A stretch of DNA of 64,000 nucleotides from Butyrivibrio sp. (lineage in GTDB: Bacteria > Bacillota > Clostridia > Lachnospirales > Lachnospiraceae). The stretch lies in contig SVGA01000018.1 in assembly GCA_015056575.1 (NCBI GenBank), forward strand, positions 1 through 64,000, in the 5' to 3' direction. Position numbers and translations under genes: made by a program. Shown one piece after another: positions 35,659 through 46,272 of this stretch. Below the pieces are notes generated by a model. The model made no database searches, was not told where the DNA came from, and saw nothing but the letters and a program-made list of their open reading frames with translations. Position 1 is the stretch's first letter; every line of letters starts with the position of its first letter.

Positions 35659-36639
35659 TTACTCTCCCAGCATGACTTTGGCACAGGCGCTTTTAAGTGA
35701 CTCCATATCCGTCATTTGGTTTATCTCATTTCGGAATCTTGCGCTTCCCGGCATCCCCGTGGTGTACCAGGACACATGCTTTCTCATCTCCCGGATCCCG
35801 ATGTACTCACCCTTGTATTTAAGCTGCATGTCGGCATGCCGTATGACCGTGTCATAAACTTCACGCTGCGTCGGCCTCTCGCAGGCTTCGCCCCGGGTAA
35901 AAAAGCTATTGATCTCCCGGAAGATAAACGGATTGCCCTGAGCTGCTCTCGCAACCATCACGCCGTCGCACCCGGTCTCCTCAAACATCCGCTTTGCGCT
36001 TTCTCCGTCAATCACATCGCCGTTTCCGATCACCGGCACCTTCACTGCCTCTTTTACCTGTCTGATGATATCCCAATCGGCCTTGCCTGAGTAGAACTGC
36101 TCTCGTGTCCTTCCATGGACCGCGATCGCCGCCGCTCCGCCCTGCTGTGCCGCAAGGGCGCATTCAACTGCGTTTACGGATGCTTCGTTGAACCCCTTCC
36201 TTATCTTAACAGTGACGGGCTTGTGGGACACCTTCACAAGGGCTGCCACGATCTCCTCAATGAGCTTTGGGTTCTTCATAAGGGCCGAGCCCTCGCCATT
36301 GCCAACGATCTTGGGCACCGGGCACCCCATGTTCACATCCAGGATGTCGTAGGGTCTGTCCTTTATCATCTCCACAGCCTGTGCCATTATATCGGGCTCA
36401 GAGCCAAAGAGCTGCAGGCTCACCGGATGCTCGTTCTCGTGGATCTCCAGCAGCATGTTGGTGTTTCGGTTCTTGTAGAGAATGGCCTTGGCACTTATCA
36501 TCTCCATGCATACCATGCCGGCACCCATTTCGCTGCATAAAACACGAAACGGCAGGTCGGATACCCCTGCCATCGGTCCCAGTATTATGTTGTTGTCAAG
36601 AGTTACGCTGCCAATCTGCAGCTTGCCGTAGCCTGCCAT
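35659..36639 (-). CDS. dusB: tRNA-dihydrouridine synthase
   Basis: LGPMAGVSDLPFRVLCSEMGAGMVCMEMISAKA, DVNMGCPVPKIVGNGEGSALM, AVHGRTREQFYSG. Confidence 0.95.
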   Translation of the reverse strand: MAGYGKLQIGSVTLDNNIILGPMAGVSDLPFRVLCSEMGAGMVCMEMISAKAILYKNRNTNMLLEIHENEHPVSLQLFGSEPDIMAQAVEMIKDRPYDILDVNMGCPVPKIVGNGEGSALMKNPKLIEEIVAALVKVSHKPVTVKIRKGFNEASVNAVECALAAQQGGAAAIAVHGRTREQFYSGKADWDIIRQVKEAVKVPVIGNGDVIDGESAKRMFEETGCDGVMVARAAQGNPFIFREINSFFTRGEACERPTQREVYDTVIRHADMQLKYKGEYIGIREMRKHVSWYTTGMPGSARFRNEINQMTDMESLKSACAKVMLGE

Positions 36640-36725
36640 AAATCAAATTTCCTTATCAAGGTAGTTCTGCTCTCACTATCGCTCGCCGGAACAATCTTCG
36701 ATCACGAAGATCGTAGATTTCTGCC

Positions 36726-37202
36726 TCAATCCTCGTCTGCGAGAATATCCGCAGGATTCTCGTGAAGCACATATATCCTGTAGTAAAGCCCCAGCGCCTC
36801 AAAGAGATCCTGTCTCTTTCTTCTTACTTCACTCACAAGAAGCCCGGCCGTGATCTCATCGTAGGTGATGTCTTCCTCGTCGGCATTGGTCTCGATGGAA
36901 ATACTGCCGTCCTCCTCAAAGACGATGGTAAAGATACCGCCCGCCTCCTGGGTAAAGAGAACGCTGATTATGTTCAGTTCCTTCTTGATGCTCTCGGGGA
37001 TCTGATTGAAGACAGGGTTGAAGTAATATTTCCGCTCATAGGCGTTGGCGCCGCATAGCACCACTCTTCCTTTGGCGTTTTCCTCAAACACCCTTCCCTT
37101 GTTAGTCTTCTGCATCTCGTCGATGTGAAGGTCGTCCCCGCTGTTATCTATGTTCTGTTCAAATTCTTTTTTGTACTCGTCTTCAAATTCCTTAGCACCC
37201 AT
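36726..37202 (-). CDS. DUF6145-like conserved hypothetical
   Basis: 158-aa ORF in backbone operon. Confidence 0.7.
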   Translation of the reverse strand: MGAKEFEDEYKKEFEQNIDNSGDDLHIDEMQKTNKGRVFEENAKGRVVLCGANAYERKYYFNPVFNQIPESIKKELNIISVLFTQEAGGIFTIVFEEDGSISIETNADEEDITYDEITAGLLVSEVRRKRQDLFEALGLYYRIYVLHENPADILADED

Positions 37203-37223
37203 AATTCTCTCCTAAACCGCTTA

Positions 37224-38039
37224 TCACTCGGGGTGATCCTGGTCATCAAACTCTTTGTTCCGGGGCTTGTGACTGCGGTTCTTTTCATATAAAATATGCA
37301 GACCCTTCAGGGTAAGTGTAGGGTCGTAAACATCTATCTCTTCCGTCTCTTCTGCGATAAGCCTTCCAAGGCCGCCTGTGGCCACAACCTTCATGTTCGG
37401 GTAGCCGGAAGCTTTTTTCATCTCGGTAATGATGTACTTGGACTGTCCGATCTGGCCGTAAATAAGTCCCGCCTGCATGCTGGAGATAGTCTCCTTTGCC
37501 AGGATAGTCTCAGGTTTCTTGATCTCGATTTCCGGAAGCTTGGCTGTTCCCTCCCACAGGGCCCTGGCAGAGATCCTGATTCCCGGAGAAACCACTCCCG
37601 CAAAGAACTCGCCCTTCTCATTGATGGTCACATAGGTGGTGGCCGTTCCAAAGTCCACTATCATCACCGGCCCACCGTAGATCTCAAAGCCCGCCACCGC
37701 ATCCACGATAAGATCCGGTCCCACTTCCCTGGGATTATCCGTCTTGATCTTTATGCCTGTCTTGATCCCCGGGCCTACGATGTAAGGTCTTTTCCCGATG
37801 TACTTCACAATGGCATTCACCAAAGCGTGCATTACCTTGGGAACAACGCTGGCGATCATCACTCCCTCGATCTCTCCCTTGCTTATACCGTTGAGGCTTA
37901 GCATCGACAAAATCTGCATGCCGTATTCATCGGAGGTGTGCTCTATCCTGGAGATCATTCTGAAGGAACTCTTCAGTGTCTCTCCCTTGAAAACTCCGAA
38001 GGTTATATTTGTATTTCCAACATCTGCCACCAGTATCAT
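37224..38039 (-). CDS. coaX: Type III pantothenate kinase
   Basis: MILVADVGNTNITFGVF; GPDLIVDAVAGFEIYGGPVMIVDFGTATTYV. Confidence 0.95.
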   Translation of the reverse strand: MILVADVGNTNITFGVFKGETLKSSFRMISRIEHTSDEYGMQILSMLSLNGISKGEIEGVMIASVVPKVMHALVNAIVKYIGKRPYIVGPGIKTGIKIKTDNPREVGPDLIVDAVAGFEIYGGPVMIVDFGTATTYVTINEKGEFFAGVVSPGIRISARALWEGTAKLPEIEIKKPETILAKETISSMQAGLIYGQIGQSKYIITEMKKASGYPNMKVVATGGLGRLIAEETEEIDVYDPTLTLKGLHILYEKNRSHKPRNKEFDDQDHPE

Positions 38040-38119
38040 CTTCTTATCTCTCCGTCAAAAAAATGTGTGGCTTCCCGCCGCTGCCTCAAAATCCGCCACC
38101 TGAGTGAGTTTGCCCCGGA

Positions 38120-39178
38120 TCACACGTATCCGTAGACTCCCCGGACCGAGACTTCTCCGGAATTAACCTGCAGCTCCACGCCGCTTAAAAGCCGCACCTT
38201 AAGCTCCCCAAGATCCGTTATGCCAAGGGCTGTGCCGATCTCCTCAGAGGGCGTGCCGCCTTCCGTCTCTGCGTCGGCGGTATCCGGCTTATTATCCGCC
38301 TCCTGCTTGCAAAACTTCTCTTCCACCTTGTTGCGTGGCGCGATGTCCGCTGTTCTTTTGGGGTCTATCAGTATCACCTGCCGGCCCTTATTAAGGAGCC
38401 TTGCTTCGTACTGCCGCTTTAGAAGCGACAGGTCGCATGTACTTACAAACTTCTCGTAGTTCTCCTCGAACCTCTCCATGACCCTTGCAACCACCAGACT
38501 TCTGTCCACCCTAAGTCCGGTCCCGGTCAAAAGAGATCCCGCCACATCCCGGATGCTCTCAGCAAAATCCTCATGTTTCATGTTCACGTTGATGCCCACA
38601 CCGATGACCACGTCTCCAATACTGCCATCGGGATTCATATGGAGCTCCGTGAGTATGCCGCAGATCTTTCTGCCTGACAGGACCACGTCATTGGGCCACT
38701 TGATGCCGCAGGTTCCTTCATCGGGAACTGATGCCCATTCACAGTCCGGGTCTTCGCATCCCCGCTGTCCGGCTGCGCCAGCCGGAGCTGATGTTGCTTC
38801 ACAGCTCGGAGCTTCACCGCCCTGCTGTCCTGCCGTCTCTGCACCTTGCTGTATTGTCTCCCTTATCGCCTCGTCTGCTCCCTCCGCCACGGAAAGTCCC
38901 ATTACCAGTGTCAGCATAGGAACCCGCTCTACGGGGATATTGGGCCTTACCACAAGGCTCATGGCGATATTGGCTCCGGGCGGGGTCTCCCAGCTTCGGC
39001 CTCTGGATCCTCTGCCGGTATCCTGCCGGTCCGCAACCACCAGGGTGCCGTGGTCTGCGCCGCAAGCTGCCAGCTCTTTGGCATCGTCATTTGTGGATCC
39101 CGTTATGTCTTTGTAAACTGTATTTCTTCCTGCCCACTTTGTGTGGAGCAGGCTTGTTATCTTATTGCTGCCAAGCAT
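38120..39178 (-). CDS. birA: Biotin-[acetyl-CoA-carboxylase] ligase with inserted low-complexity segments
   Basis: TGSTNDDAKELAACGADHGTLVVADRQDTGRGSRGRSWETPPGANIAMSLVVRP; CGIKWPNDVV; GVGINVN. Confidence 0.92.
   Translation of the reverse strand: MLGSNKITSLLHTKWAGRNTVYKDITGSTNDDAKELAACGADHGTLVVADRQDTGRGSRGRSWETPPGANIAMSLVVRPNIPVERVPMLTLVMGLSVAEGADEAIRETIQQGAETAGQQGGEAPSCEATSAPAGAAGQRGCEDPDCEWASVPDEGTCGIKWPNDVVLSGRKICGILTELHMNPDGSIGDVVIGVGINVNMKHEDFAESIRDVAGSLLTGTGLRVDRSLVVARVMERFEENYEKFVSTCDLSLLKRQYEARLLNKGRQVILIDPKRTADIAPRNKVEEKFCKQEADNKPDTADAETEGGTPSEEIGTALGITDLGELKVRLLSGVELQVNSGEVSVRGVYGYV
38721..38848. repeat. ~60-bp imperfect tandem duplication inside birA
   Basis: Units begin GGAACTGATGCCCATTCACAG (38724) and GGAGCTGATGTTGCTTCACAG (38784). 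Confidence 0.7.
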
Positions 39179-39199
39179 GCTTTCTGCACCCTTTGCTTA

Positions 39200-40189
39200 T
39201 TATTTCCTCAGAGTTGCCAGCATCACCGCCTTTATGGTGTGCATGCGGTTCTCCGCCTCCTCAAATACGATGGATCTGTCTGATTCGAAGACCTCATCGG
39301 TAACTTCCATCTCGTCAAGACCGTATCTGTTCTTGATGTCCCTGCCGATCCCTGTGTTCAGATCATGGAAGGAAGGCAGACAGTGCATGAACACGCACTG
39401 AGGTTCCGCGTTGTTCATAATGTCCATAGTCACCATGTAAGGCTTAAGGTCTCTGATGCGCTCTTCCCAGACTTCATCAGGCTCGCCCATGGATACCCAG
39501 ATGTCGGTGTAGATAACGTCTGCGCCCTTGGTTCCCTGAATAGCATCCTCACTAAAGTCGATGATCGCACCGGTCTTTTCGGCGATCTTTTGGCACTGTT
39601 CCACCAGCTCTTTTGCCGGGAAGTACTTCTTGTTGGAGACAGCAGTGAAGTGCATTCCAAGCTTAGCACAAAGCACCATAAGAGAATTGCCGGTGTTGTA
39701 CCTGGCATCGCCCATGTAAACAAGATGGATCCCTTTAAGGTGTCCGAAGTGCTCTCTGATGGTGAGGGCGTCTGCCAGCATCTGTGTGGGATGAAACTCG
39801 TTGGTAAGGCCGTTCCATACAGGCACCTTGCTGTGCTTGGCTATTGTTTCAACAATCTCCTGGCCGTAACCGCGGTACTCGATACCGTCATACATGCCGG
39901 CCAGAACCCTCGCGGTGTCTGCGATACTCTCCTTCTTGCCGATCTGGGAATCGGTGGGGTTAAGATATGTGGAGCCCATTCCAAGGTCGTGGGCTGCCAC
40001 TTCAAAGGAACACCTGGTCCTGGTACTGGTTTTCTCAAAAATAAGCGCGATATTGCGGCCTCTAAGTTCGTCATGAAGAACACCGTTCTTCTTTTTGTCC
40101 TTAAGCTCTGCTGCCAGGTCAATGAGATACTCGATCTCTTCCGTGGTAAAATCCAGAAGTTTCAAAAAATCCCGTCCGTACAGATTCAT
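39200..40189 (-). CDS. argF: Ornithine carbamoyltransferase
   Basis: [33 protein letters not shown]. Confidence 0.96.
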   Translation of the reverse strand: MNLYGRDFLKLLDFTTEEIEYLIDLAAELKDKKKNGVLHDELRGRNIALIFEKTSTRTRCSFEVAAHDLGMGSTYLNPTDSQIGKKESIADTARVLAGMYDGIEYRGYGQEIVETIAKHSKVPVWNGLTNEFHPTQMLADALTIREHFGHLKGIHLVYMGDARYNTGNSLMVLCAKLGMHFTAVSNKKYFPAKELVEQCQKIAEKTGAIIDFSEDAIQGTKGADVIYTDIWVSMGEPDEVWEERIRDLKPYMVTMDIMNNAEPQCVFMHCLPSFHDLNTGIGRDIKNRYGLDEMEVTDEVFESDRSIVFEEAENRMHTIKAVMLATLRK

Positions 40190-40241
40190 GTGACTCCTCC
40201 TTGTATCCGAAACTAATTAGTGGGTAAAACCCAGTGAAAAA

Positions 40242-40264
40242 GGGATTGCATTTTCTGCAATCCC
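40242..40264 (-). terminator. Intrinsic terminator after the cell-wall hydrolase gene
   Basis: GGGATTGCATTTTCTGCAATCCC with U-tract on minus strand. Confidence 0.75.
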
Positions 40265-40310
40265 CTTAATTCTACCATTTTGTGGGCTTCTTGTGCACCC
40301 CTATGTTTAA

Positions 40311-41429
40311 TTACCAGAATACATGGGCTCCGATGACGATACCATCTCTGCCGTTGGCTCTTCTGAAGTGAAGTGCGCCGCCTACGGTAGTCTCACCGCT
40401 TATGGCTGCCTGAGCCGCCTGGATGTTAGTATCACTGATCCTGCCGCTGTTGTACACCCTTGCCACGGTTCCGTTGAGGGCAGGTGTAAACTGGCCTGAT
40501 GCATAAATAACACCGTAAATACTGTTGGGATAAGCACCTGACTTAACCCTGTTAAGGACAACCGCACCGACAGCAACTCTTCCCTCATAAGGCTGGTTAC
40601 CCGCCTCGCACTGGATAAGTGCTGCCAAAAGCTTAACCTCGTCTGCATCTGCGCTGACTGCGCCACGATTCCTGGTAAGTGCAGCCTTCTTCTCAGCTTC
40701 CTCACGGAGCTTGATGGCTGCCATGGTCTCACCCTGGTCTATCTTAAAATCTGTGGTCACATATTCGGACTGAACATAACCTGTCTCATCGTTGTAATCG
40801 ATGCTGATCCAGCCGTTTCCCAGATCCTCGATCATGTCAACGAAGGTCTTCTCAGTGAGAACTCCCAGAACCTCTGCATCCACAGATGCCTCTGCCCTTA
40901 CGTTAAGAGCACTGCTCTGGCTTGTAACGATCTGTTTGCCAACTTCCTCGGCAAGAGACTCTGCATCCTCGTCAAAAAGAAGATACTCGTCCTTGGCCCA
41001 TCCGATCAGCTCGCCGGACTGGATCTTACTCCAGCCGTCCTGTCTGTCAAGAAGCTTACCGCCACAGTCCTTGTAAAGAACGCCTACCTTGGTGGCATCC
41101 TCGCTGGGCTCTTCCCTGACATTCATGACCTGGCTGACGTTGGCCATTACGATACTGGGACTCTCCTTCTCTTCCTCCTGACTGGAAGCACTGGATGCCG
41201 CAGAAGACTTCTCTGCATTCTCCGCAGCCTTGACTTCGGGCGCCTCGCTGTCCATACCCAGAGGTGAAATTGGGCTGATAATATTTGTAATTCCTGTAGC
41301 AAGTTCCAAATAGCTTGATGTATTCCTTGCCTCTACCGTCATCCCCGAACCCACAAAAACACTCAGCGTAAGGCCAAATGTTACAAGGCGCCTTACCGGT
41401 CCGAAGGATAACTTTATTGACTTGTTCAT
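40311..41429 (-). CDS. SH3-domain cell wall hydrolase (SleB/Hydrolase_2 family)
   Basis: Two SH3b-like repeats; LLAALIQCEAGNQPYEGRVAVGAVVLNRVKSGAYPNSIYGVIYASGQFTPA. Confidence 0.92.
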   Translation of the reverse strand: MNKSIKLSFGPVRRLVTFGLTLSVFVGSGMTVEARNTSSYLELATGITNIISPISPLGMDSEAPEVKAAENAEKSSAASSASSQEEEKESPSIVMANVSQVMNVREEPSEDATKVGVLYKDCGGKLLDRQDGWSKIQSGELIGWAKDEYLLFDEDAESLAEEVGKQIVTSQSSALNVRAEASVDAEVLGVLTEKTFVDMIEDLGNGWISIDYNDETGYVQSEYVTTDFKIDQGETMAAIKLREEAEKKAALTRNRGAVSADADEVKLLAALIQCEAGNQPYEGRVAVGAVVLNRVKSGAYPNSIYGVIYASGQFTPALNGTVARVYNSGRISDTNIQAAQAAISGETTVGGALHFRRANGRDGIVIGAHVFW

Positions 41430-41508
41430 ATCTCTCCCGCTATCCTAATAAGTTTGTTACAACTTTGTTGCAACTTGTTAAGAATGTGAAAACACTCTGC
41501 AGGAAATA

Positions 41509-42306
41509 TTAACAAAGATTTCTACTCTTGTCAATGCAGGCGGATACTGCATCCATAACGGTTCCGCGGAATCCGTTCTCCTCAAGCACGCGTACAGCCT
41601 CGATCGTGGTGCCTGCAGGGGAGCAGACCATGTCTTTTAGCTCACCCGGATGCTTGCCGGTCTCCAAAACCATCTTGGCTGAGCCAAGTACGGACTGTGC
41701 TGCGAATTCATAGGCTTGTTTCCTGGTCATTCCGCCGGCCACAGCCGCATCCGCCATTGCCTCTATGAATAAAAAGACATATGCAGGTGAGGAACCGGAA
41801 ACTCCAACCACCACGTCCATAAGTGCTTCCTTAACGGTATAGGCTTTGCCAAAGCTGCCAAGGAGTTCCATGATAAAGTGAAGGTCGTCGTCGCTTACCA
41901 GGTCGTTTCTGCAAACTGCGGAACAGCCCTCTCCCACAAGGGCCGGAGTATTTGGCATAACCCTCACGATCTTAACGGGCTTCTCAAACTCTTTTGCGAT
42001 CCAGGAAATGCTTCTTCCGGCTGCGATGCTGACAATGACCTTGTTTTCGTCAACGCTGTCCATGATATCGGCGATGACCACCGCCATGTAATCCGGCTTG
42101 ACTGCCAGGAAGATGATATCGGCTTCCTTGGCCACCGCAGCATTTGAACTGCTGGTATGAATGCCGTACTGAGCGGCCACCTTCTTGCAGGTTGCCTCGG
42201 TATTTGCCGTTCCGATGATCTCGTTGGGCGCCACAACGCCCTTCTGGAGCATACCTCCGATCATGGCCTTCGCCATGTTTCCAAGTCCGATAAATCCTAT
42301 TGTCAT
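41509..42306 (-). CDS. proC: Pyrroline-5-carboxylate reductase
   Basis: MTIGFIGLGNMAKAMIGGML; RVMPNTPALVGEGCSA; VGVSGSSPAYVFLFIEAMADAAV. Confidence 0.96.
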   Translation of the reverse strand: MTIGFIGLGNMAKAMIGGMLQKGVVAPNEIIGTANTEATCKKVAAQYGIHTSSSNAAVAKEADIIFLAVKPDYMAVVIADIMDSVDENKVIVSIAAGRSISWIAKEFEKPVKIVRVMPNTPALVGEGCSAVCRNDLVSDDDLHFIMELLGSFGKAYTVKEALMDVVVGVSGSSPAYVFLFIEAMADAAVAGGMTRKQAYEFAAQSVLGSAKMVLETGKHPGELKDMVCSPAGTTIEAVRVLEENGFRGTVMDAVSACIDKSRNLC

Positions 42307-43127
42307 TTGTTTACCCCCCTTCTTTGTCTAGACGCTTCAAATGTTAATATCGCTGAAGATGTGGCCGCATTCATGGATTCCACCTCTCCCTTCATTGGGA
42401 TGAGGACGTAGGTCGCGGCTGCATCCGCTGTCTCTTTTGTCAGGCCGTTGCCTTCATTTCCTATCAAAAAAGCTGTCGGCTTCCGATAATCGAATTCGTC
42501 GTAGTTCTTCTGTCCCTTAAGGTGGGCAGCGTAGGTGTTTATGCCCTTTGCCTCCAGATCCTTAACCGTCCCCGCAAGGTCCTCTACATATATAAAGGGC
42601 ATTCTGAAAATGGAGCCCATGGTGGATCTTATAACCTTGGGATTATAGATGTCGGCACAGCCTTTGCTGAGGATAACCCCGGTAACACCTGCGCCCTCAC
42701 CGGACCTTAGCATTGTTCCCAGGTTTCCGGGATCCTGGATGTTCTCAAGGACCAGGAGAAGAGGTGCCGTCTCTTTTCCCTCGGAAAAAGAGCTCTCGTT
42801 GTAGCCGGTAAGTACCTCATCCTTAGAGTACTCGTACTGACGCATGACAGCCAGAACTCCCTGAGGTGTCTGGGTGTCGGACATCTTCTTCATGACCTCA
42901 TCGCTGACAGTCTCGGCGCCATACCTCCAAAGGATCTCCTTGTCGTCTTCGTCTGCGGTGTCAAGGAACTTCTCGGTGATGTAGACCTCCTTGACCTGAA
43001 GCACCGGAGCTTCCCTGAGCATCTTCATGCCTTCTATGACAAAGACCTTGTCCTCCCGGCGGGCCTTGCTCTTCTCTACATATGAAACAACCTTCTTAAC
43101 CCGGTCGTTACTGGTACTGGTTATCAT
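42303..43127 (-). CDS. TrmH/SpoU-family RNA 2'-O-methyltransferase
   Basis: LVLENIQDPGNLGTMLRSGEGAGVTGVILSKGCADIYNPKVIRSTMGSIFRMPF; LIGNEGNGL; IPMKGEVESMNAATSSAI. Confidence 0.95.
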   Translation of the reverse strand: MITSTSNDRVKKVVSYVEKSKARREDKVFVIEGMKMLREAPVLQVKEVYITEKFLDTADEDDKEILWRYGAETVSDEVMKKMSDTQTPQGVLAVMRQYEYSKDEVLTGYNESSFSEGKETAPLLLVLENIQDPGNLGTMLRSGEGAGVTGVILSKGCADIYNPKVIRSTMGSIFRMPFIYVEDLAGTVKDLEAKGINTYAAHLKGQKNYDEFDYRKPTAFLIGNEGNGLTKETADAAATYVLIPMKGEVESMNAATSSAILTFEASRQRRGVNK

Positions 43128-43231
43128 CTAAGCTTCCTCTCACTGACAAATATTGTTAGTACGATTAGTATAGCACAATTGAGCCGAAAGTGGTCCTTGA
43201 GGACGGAGTCATGGGCTCATTTTATAAACCT

Positions 43232-43420
43232 GCCGGACATTCGGGTTGATACGGAAATGCGCAGTTCTCGGACGAGCAAGACAAAGCATGAAACGAAAAA
43301 GCAAGGGCCTGCTGACTGCTATGAGCAACGTCGATAGGAAGCAGGTCCTTGCTTTTGAGTTTATATGATTTGCTGCGCAGACGAACACAAGCATTTCCGA
43401 ATTATACCCGAGTGTCCGGC
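43232..43420. repeat. ~189-bp imperfect palindrome / long hairpin between mmsB-like gene and the RNA methyltransferase gene
   Basis: GCCGGACATTCGGGTTGATACGGAAATGC ... GCATTTCCGAATTATACCCGAGTGTCCGGC, with an inner AAAGCAAGGGCCTGCT...AGCAGGTCCTTGCTTT stem. Confidence 0.75.
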
Positions 43421-43434
43421 TGCGATTATAATTA

Positions 43435-44628
43435 TCAGTTCTTTACGATCATCTTGCCGCCACGCTTTGATACTACGTCGAAGATAACTGCTGCAAGAAG
43501 TACGACACCCTTTACAACCTTCTGCATGTTGGCATCAACGCCCATAAGTGACATACCAAGGTTGATAACACCCATGAGAACCGCACCTACGATAACGCCG
43601 GGTACTGTTCCGATTCCGCCATAAGCGGATGCTCCACCGATGAAGCAGGAACCGATGGCGTCCATCTCGTAGTTCTGTCCGTATGTGGGCTGAGCTGATG
43701 TAAGTCTGGCAATGGTGATCATTCCTGCAAGAGCAGCAAGGAAGCCCATGTTGGTGTATGCCAGGAAATAAACTCTGTTTGTATCAATACCGGAAAGCTT
43801 TGTAGCCTTCTCGTTACCGCCTACTGCGTAGAAGTAACGACCAACTGTGGTGTTGGAGGTGATGTATCCGTAAATGAATACTACGATGATAACCCAGATG
43901 AGAACTGAAGGGATACCCTTGTGCTGAGCAAGTCTGTAAGCAAATGCCACAAGAACGCCAGCCAGTACCACCAGCTTAAGAGTAAAGGTCCAAATAGCCT
44001 CAAGCTCATATCCGGAGTTCTTTTTCTTGATACGTCCCATTACCTGGACAATAACCAGTACAGCTGCTGCAAGGATACCTGCGATAAGACAGGTCATGTT
44101 AAGTCCACCCTGGCCTCCGATGTAATCGGGGATATAGCAGTTTGCTCCGCCGCCGAAGAGGTTTACGAAGCCAACCTTGTCACCGATTGAAACGGTAAGA
44201 CCGTTAAGTACTACGTTTGAAAGTCCTCTGAATACAAGCATTCCTGCCAGTGTTACGATGAAAGGAGGAATTCTTACAAAGGCGATCCAGAAGCCCTGGA
44301 AAGCACCGATAGCTGTTCCGATGAGAACCATGATAATGATTGAAAGCCATACAGGTACATTGAGGTTCATCATAAGAACCGCACCTACCGCACCTACGAA
44401 GCACACAACAGATCCAACGGAAAGGTCAATGTTACCACCGGTTAAGATACACAGCAGCATACCTGTTGCAAGAACGAATACGTATGCATTCTGTGAGATC
44501 AGGTTACTTACGTTCATGGGAAGCAGGATCGCTCCACCTGTCTGCATTGAGAAAAATGCAACTACGATGATAAGAACAATGATCATCGTGTTCTTTTTCA
44601 AAAATCCTAAAACTGATTCTTTATTCAT
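43435..44628 (-). CDS. mmsB: Multiple-monosaccharide ABC transporter permease (MmsB/GguB-like)
   Basis: [33 protein letters not shown] downstream of ATPase gene. Confidence 0.9.
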   Translation of the reverse strand: MNKESVLGFLKKNTMIIVLIIVVAFFSMQTGGAILLPMNVSNLISQNAYVFVLATGMLLCILTGGNIDLSVGSVVCFVGAVGAVLMMNLNVPVWLSIIIMVLIGTAIGAFQGFWIAFVRIPPFIVTLAGMLVFRGLSNVVLNGLTVSIGDKVGFVNLFGGGANCYIPDYIGGQGGLNMTCLIAGILAAAVLVIVQVMGRIKKKNSGYELEAIWTFTLKLVVLAGVLVAFAYRLAQHKGIPSVLIWVIIVVFIYGYITSNTTVGRYFYAVGGNEKATKLSGIDTNRVYFLAYTNMGFLAALAGMITIARLTSAQPTYGQNYEMDAIGSCFIGGASAYGGIGTVPGVIVGAVLMGVINLGMSLMGVDANMQKVVKGVVLLAAVIFDVVSKRGGKMIVKN

Positions 44629-46174
44629 GATTCTCCTCCTTCTCTGCGGATGACTGTAATATATAAGTCATGATCTTTTCCTGGGTCGCGTCTTTTGCAT
44701 CAAGCTCCCCAACCATTTTTCCTTCATTCATTACGTATATTCTGTCGCACATACCAAGAATCTCAGGAAGCTCTGAAGAAATCATGATTACTGACTTACC
44801 CTCAGCTACCAGCTGATTTATAATGCAGTAAATCTCGTACTTGGCACCTACGTCGATACCCCTTGTAGGCTCGTCAAGAATAAGGATCTCGGGATCCGCA
44901 AACATCCACTTTGCAAGGAGAACCTTCTGCTGGTTACCACCGCTTAAGTTTCCTACGTTCTGCTCTACTGTAGGACATTTGGTCTTGAGCTTGTCCTTGT
45001 ACTCTACCGCTACGTTGTACTCTTTGTGCTTGTCGATAACCTTGTGGTTGCTGACTTCATCAAGGTTTGCAAGTGTTGTATTGATCTTTATGGGATTGGA
45101 CAGGATAAGTCCGTTACCCTTTCTGTCTTCAGTTACATATGCAAGTCCGTGACGGATAGCACTGCTTACCGTATTAAGATGGACTTCTTTGCCGCCTATA
45201 AAAGTCTGACCCGATATATTTTCCCCATAGCTTTTCCCAAATATGCTCATGGCAAGCTCTGTTCTTCCGGCGCCCATAAGACCTGAGATACCGAGAACTT
45301 CGCCTCTTCTTACATAAATATTTACGTTGTCAACGACTTTTCTTTCCTTCTGTAAAGGATGATAAACGTTCCAGTTCTTTACTTCCATCATTACTTCGCC
45401 GATGTGGGACTCTCTCTTAGGGAATCTGTCGGAGATCTCACGACCAACCATGCCCTTGATGATACGGCTCTCGGAGAGATCGTCTACACCCTTTGTAAGA
45501 GTCTCGATAGTTGCACCGTCTCTGATAACGGTGATCTTATCGGCAACATAAGAAACCTCATTGAGCTTATGAGAAATAATGATAGAGGTAAGACCTCTTT
45601 CTGCCTTCAGCTTAAGAAGCAGATCAAGAAGTGCCTTTGAATCTGTCTCATTAAGTGAAGATGTGGGCTCGTCAAGGATAAGAAGTCTTGCATCCTTGGA
45701 AAGAGCCTTCGCTATTTCAACAAGCTGCTGCTTACCTACACCGATGTCCTTAATAAGAGTCTGAGTATTCTCCTTAAGGCCTACGACGTCCAGATACTCT
45801 CTGGCAAGCGAGTTTGTTTCGTGCCAGTCAATCTTAAACTTCTGTCCTCTCTCGTTTCCAAGGAACATGTTCTCTGCAATTGTCATGTAAGGTATAAGAG
45901 CAAGCTCCTGATGGATGATAACTATACCCTTTGCCTCACTGTCTTTGATCTGGTTGAACTGACAAACCTGACCATCATAAATAATATCCCCCTCATATGA
46001 ACCATAGGGATACACTCCGCTAAGAACGTTCATAAGGGTGGATTTTCCTGCACCATTTTCACCTACCAGCGCATGGATCTCGCCTTGTTCTACCTGAAGA
46101 TTTACATTATCTAAGGCTTTAACACCAGGGAAGGTCTTGGTGATATTTTTCATTTCCAGCAATATCTGTGCCAC
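44621..46174 (-). CDS. mmsA: Sugar ABC transporter ATPase, two ABC domains (MmsA/GguA-like)
   Basis: [73 protein letters not shown]. Confidence 0.95.
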   Translation of the reverse strand: MAQILLEMKNITKTFPGVKALDNVNLQVEQGEIHALVGENGAGKSTLMNVLSGVYPYGSYEGDIIYDGQVCQFNQIKDSEAKGIVIIHQELALIPYMTIAENMFLGNERGQKFKIDWHETNSLAREYLDVVGLKENTQTLIKDIGVGKQQLVEIAKALSKDARLLILDEPTSSLNETDSKALLDLLLKLKAERGLTSIIISHKLNEVSYVADKITVIRDGATIETLTKGVDDLSESRIIKGMVGREISDRFPKRESHIGEVMMEVKNWNVYHPLQKERKVVDNVNIYVRRGEVLGISGLMGAGRTELAMSIFGKSYGENISGQTFIGGKEVHLNTVSSAIRHGLAYVTEDRKGNGLILSNPIKINTTLANLDEVSNHKVIDKHKEYNVAVEYKDKLKTKCPTVEQNVGNLSGGNQQKVLLAKWMFADPEILILDEPTRGIDVGAKYEIYCIINQLVAEGKSVIMISSELPEILGMCDRIYVMNEGKMVGELDAKDATQEKIMTYILQSSAEKEENHE

Positions 46175-46272
46175 TTTGCCCTCCTCCTATCTTTTCGCTT
46201 TTCTTTTTTGAGCGAACATAGGGCGGGTCGTTTAAGGCCCGCCCTATGTTCAATTTGGGAAAATAAGAGGTT

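Noticed and set aside
37296-39116. Plus-strand ORFs of ~200 aa opposite coaX and birA
   Set aside because: Antisense to conserved genes, low-complexity translations.
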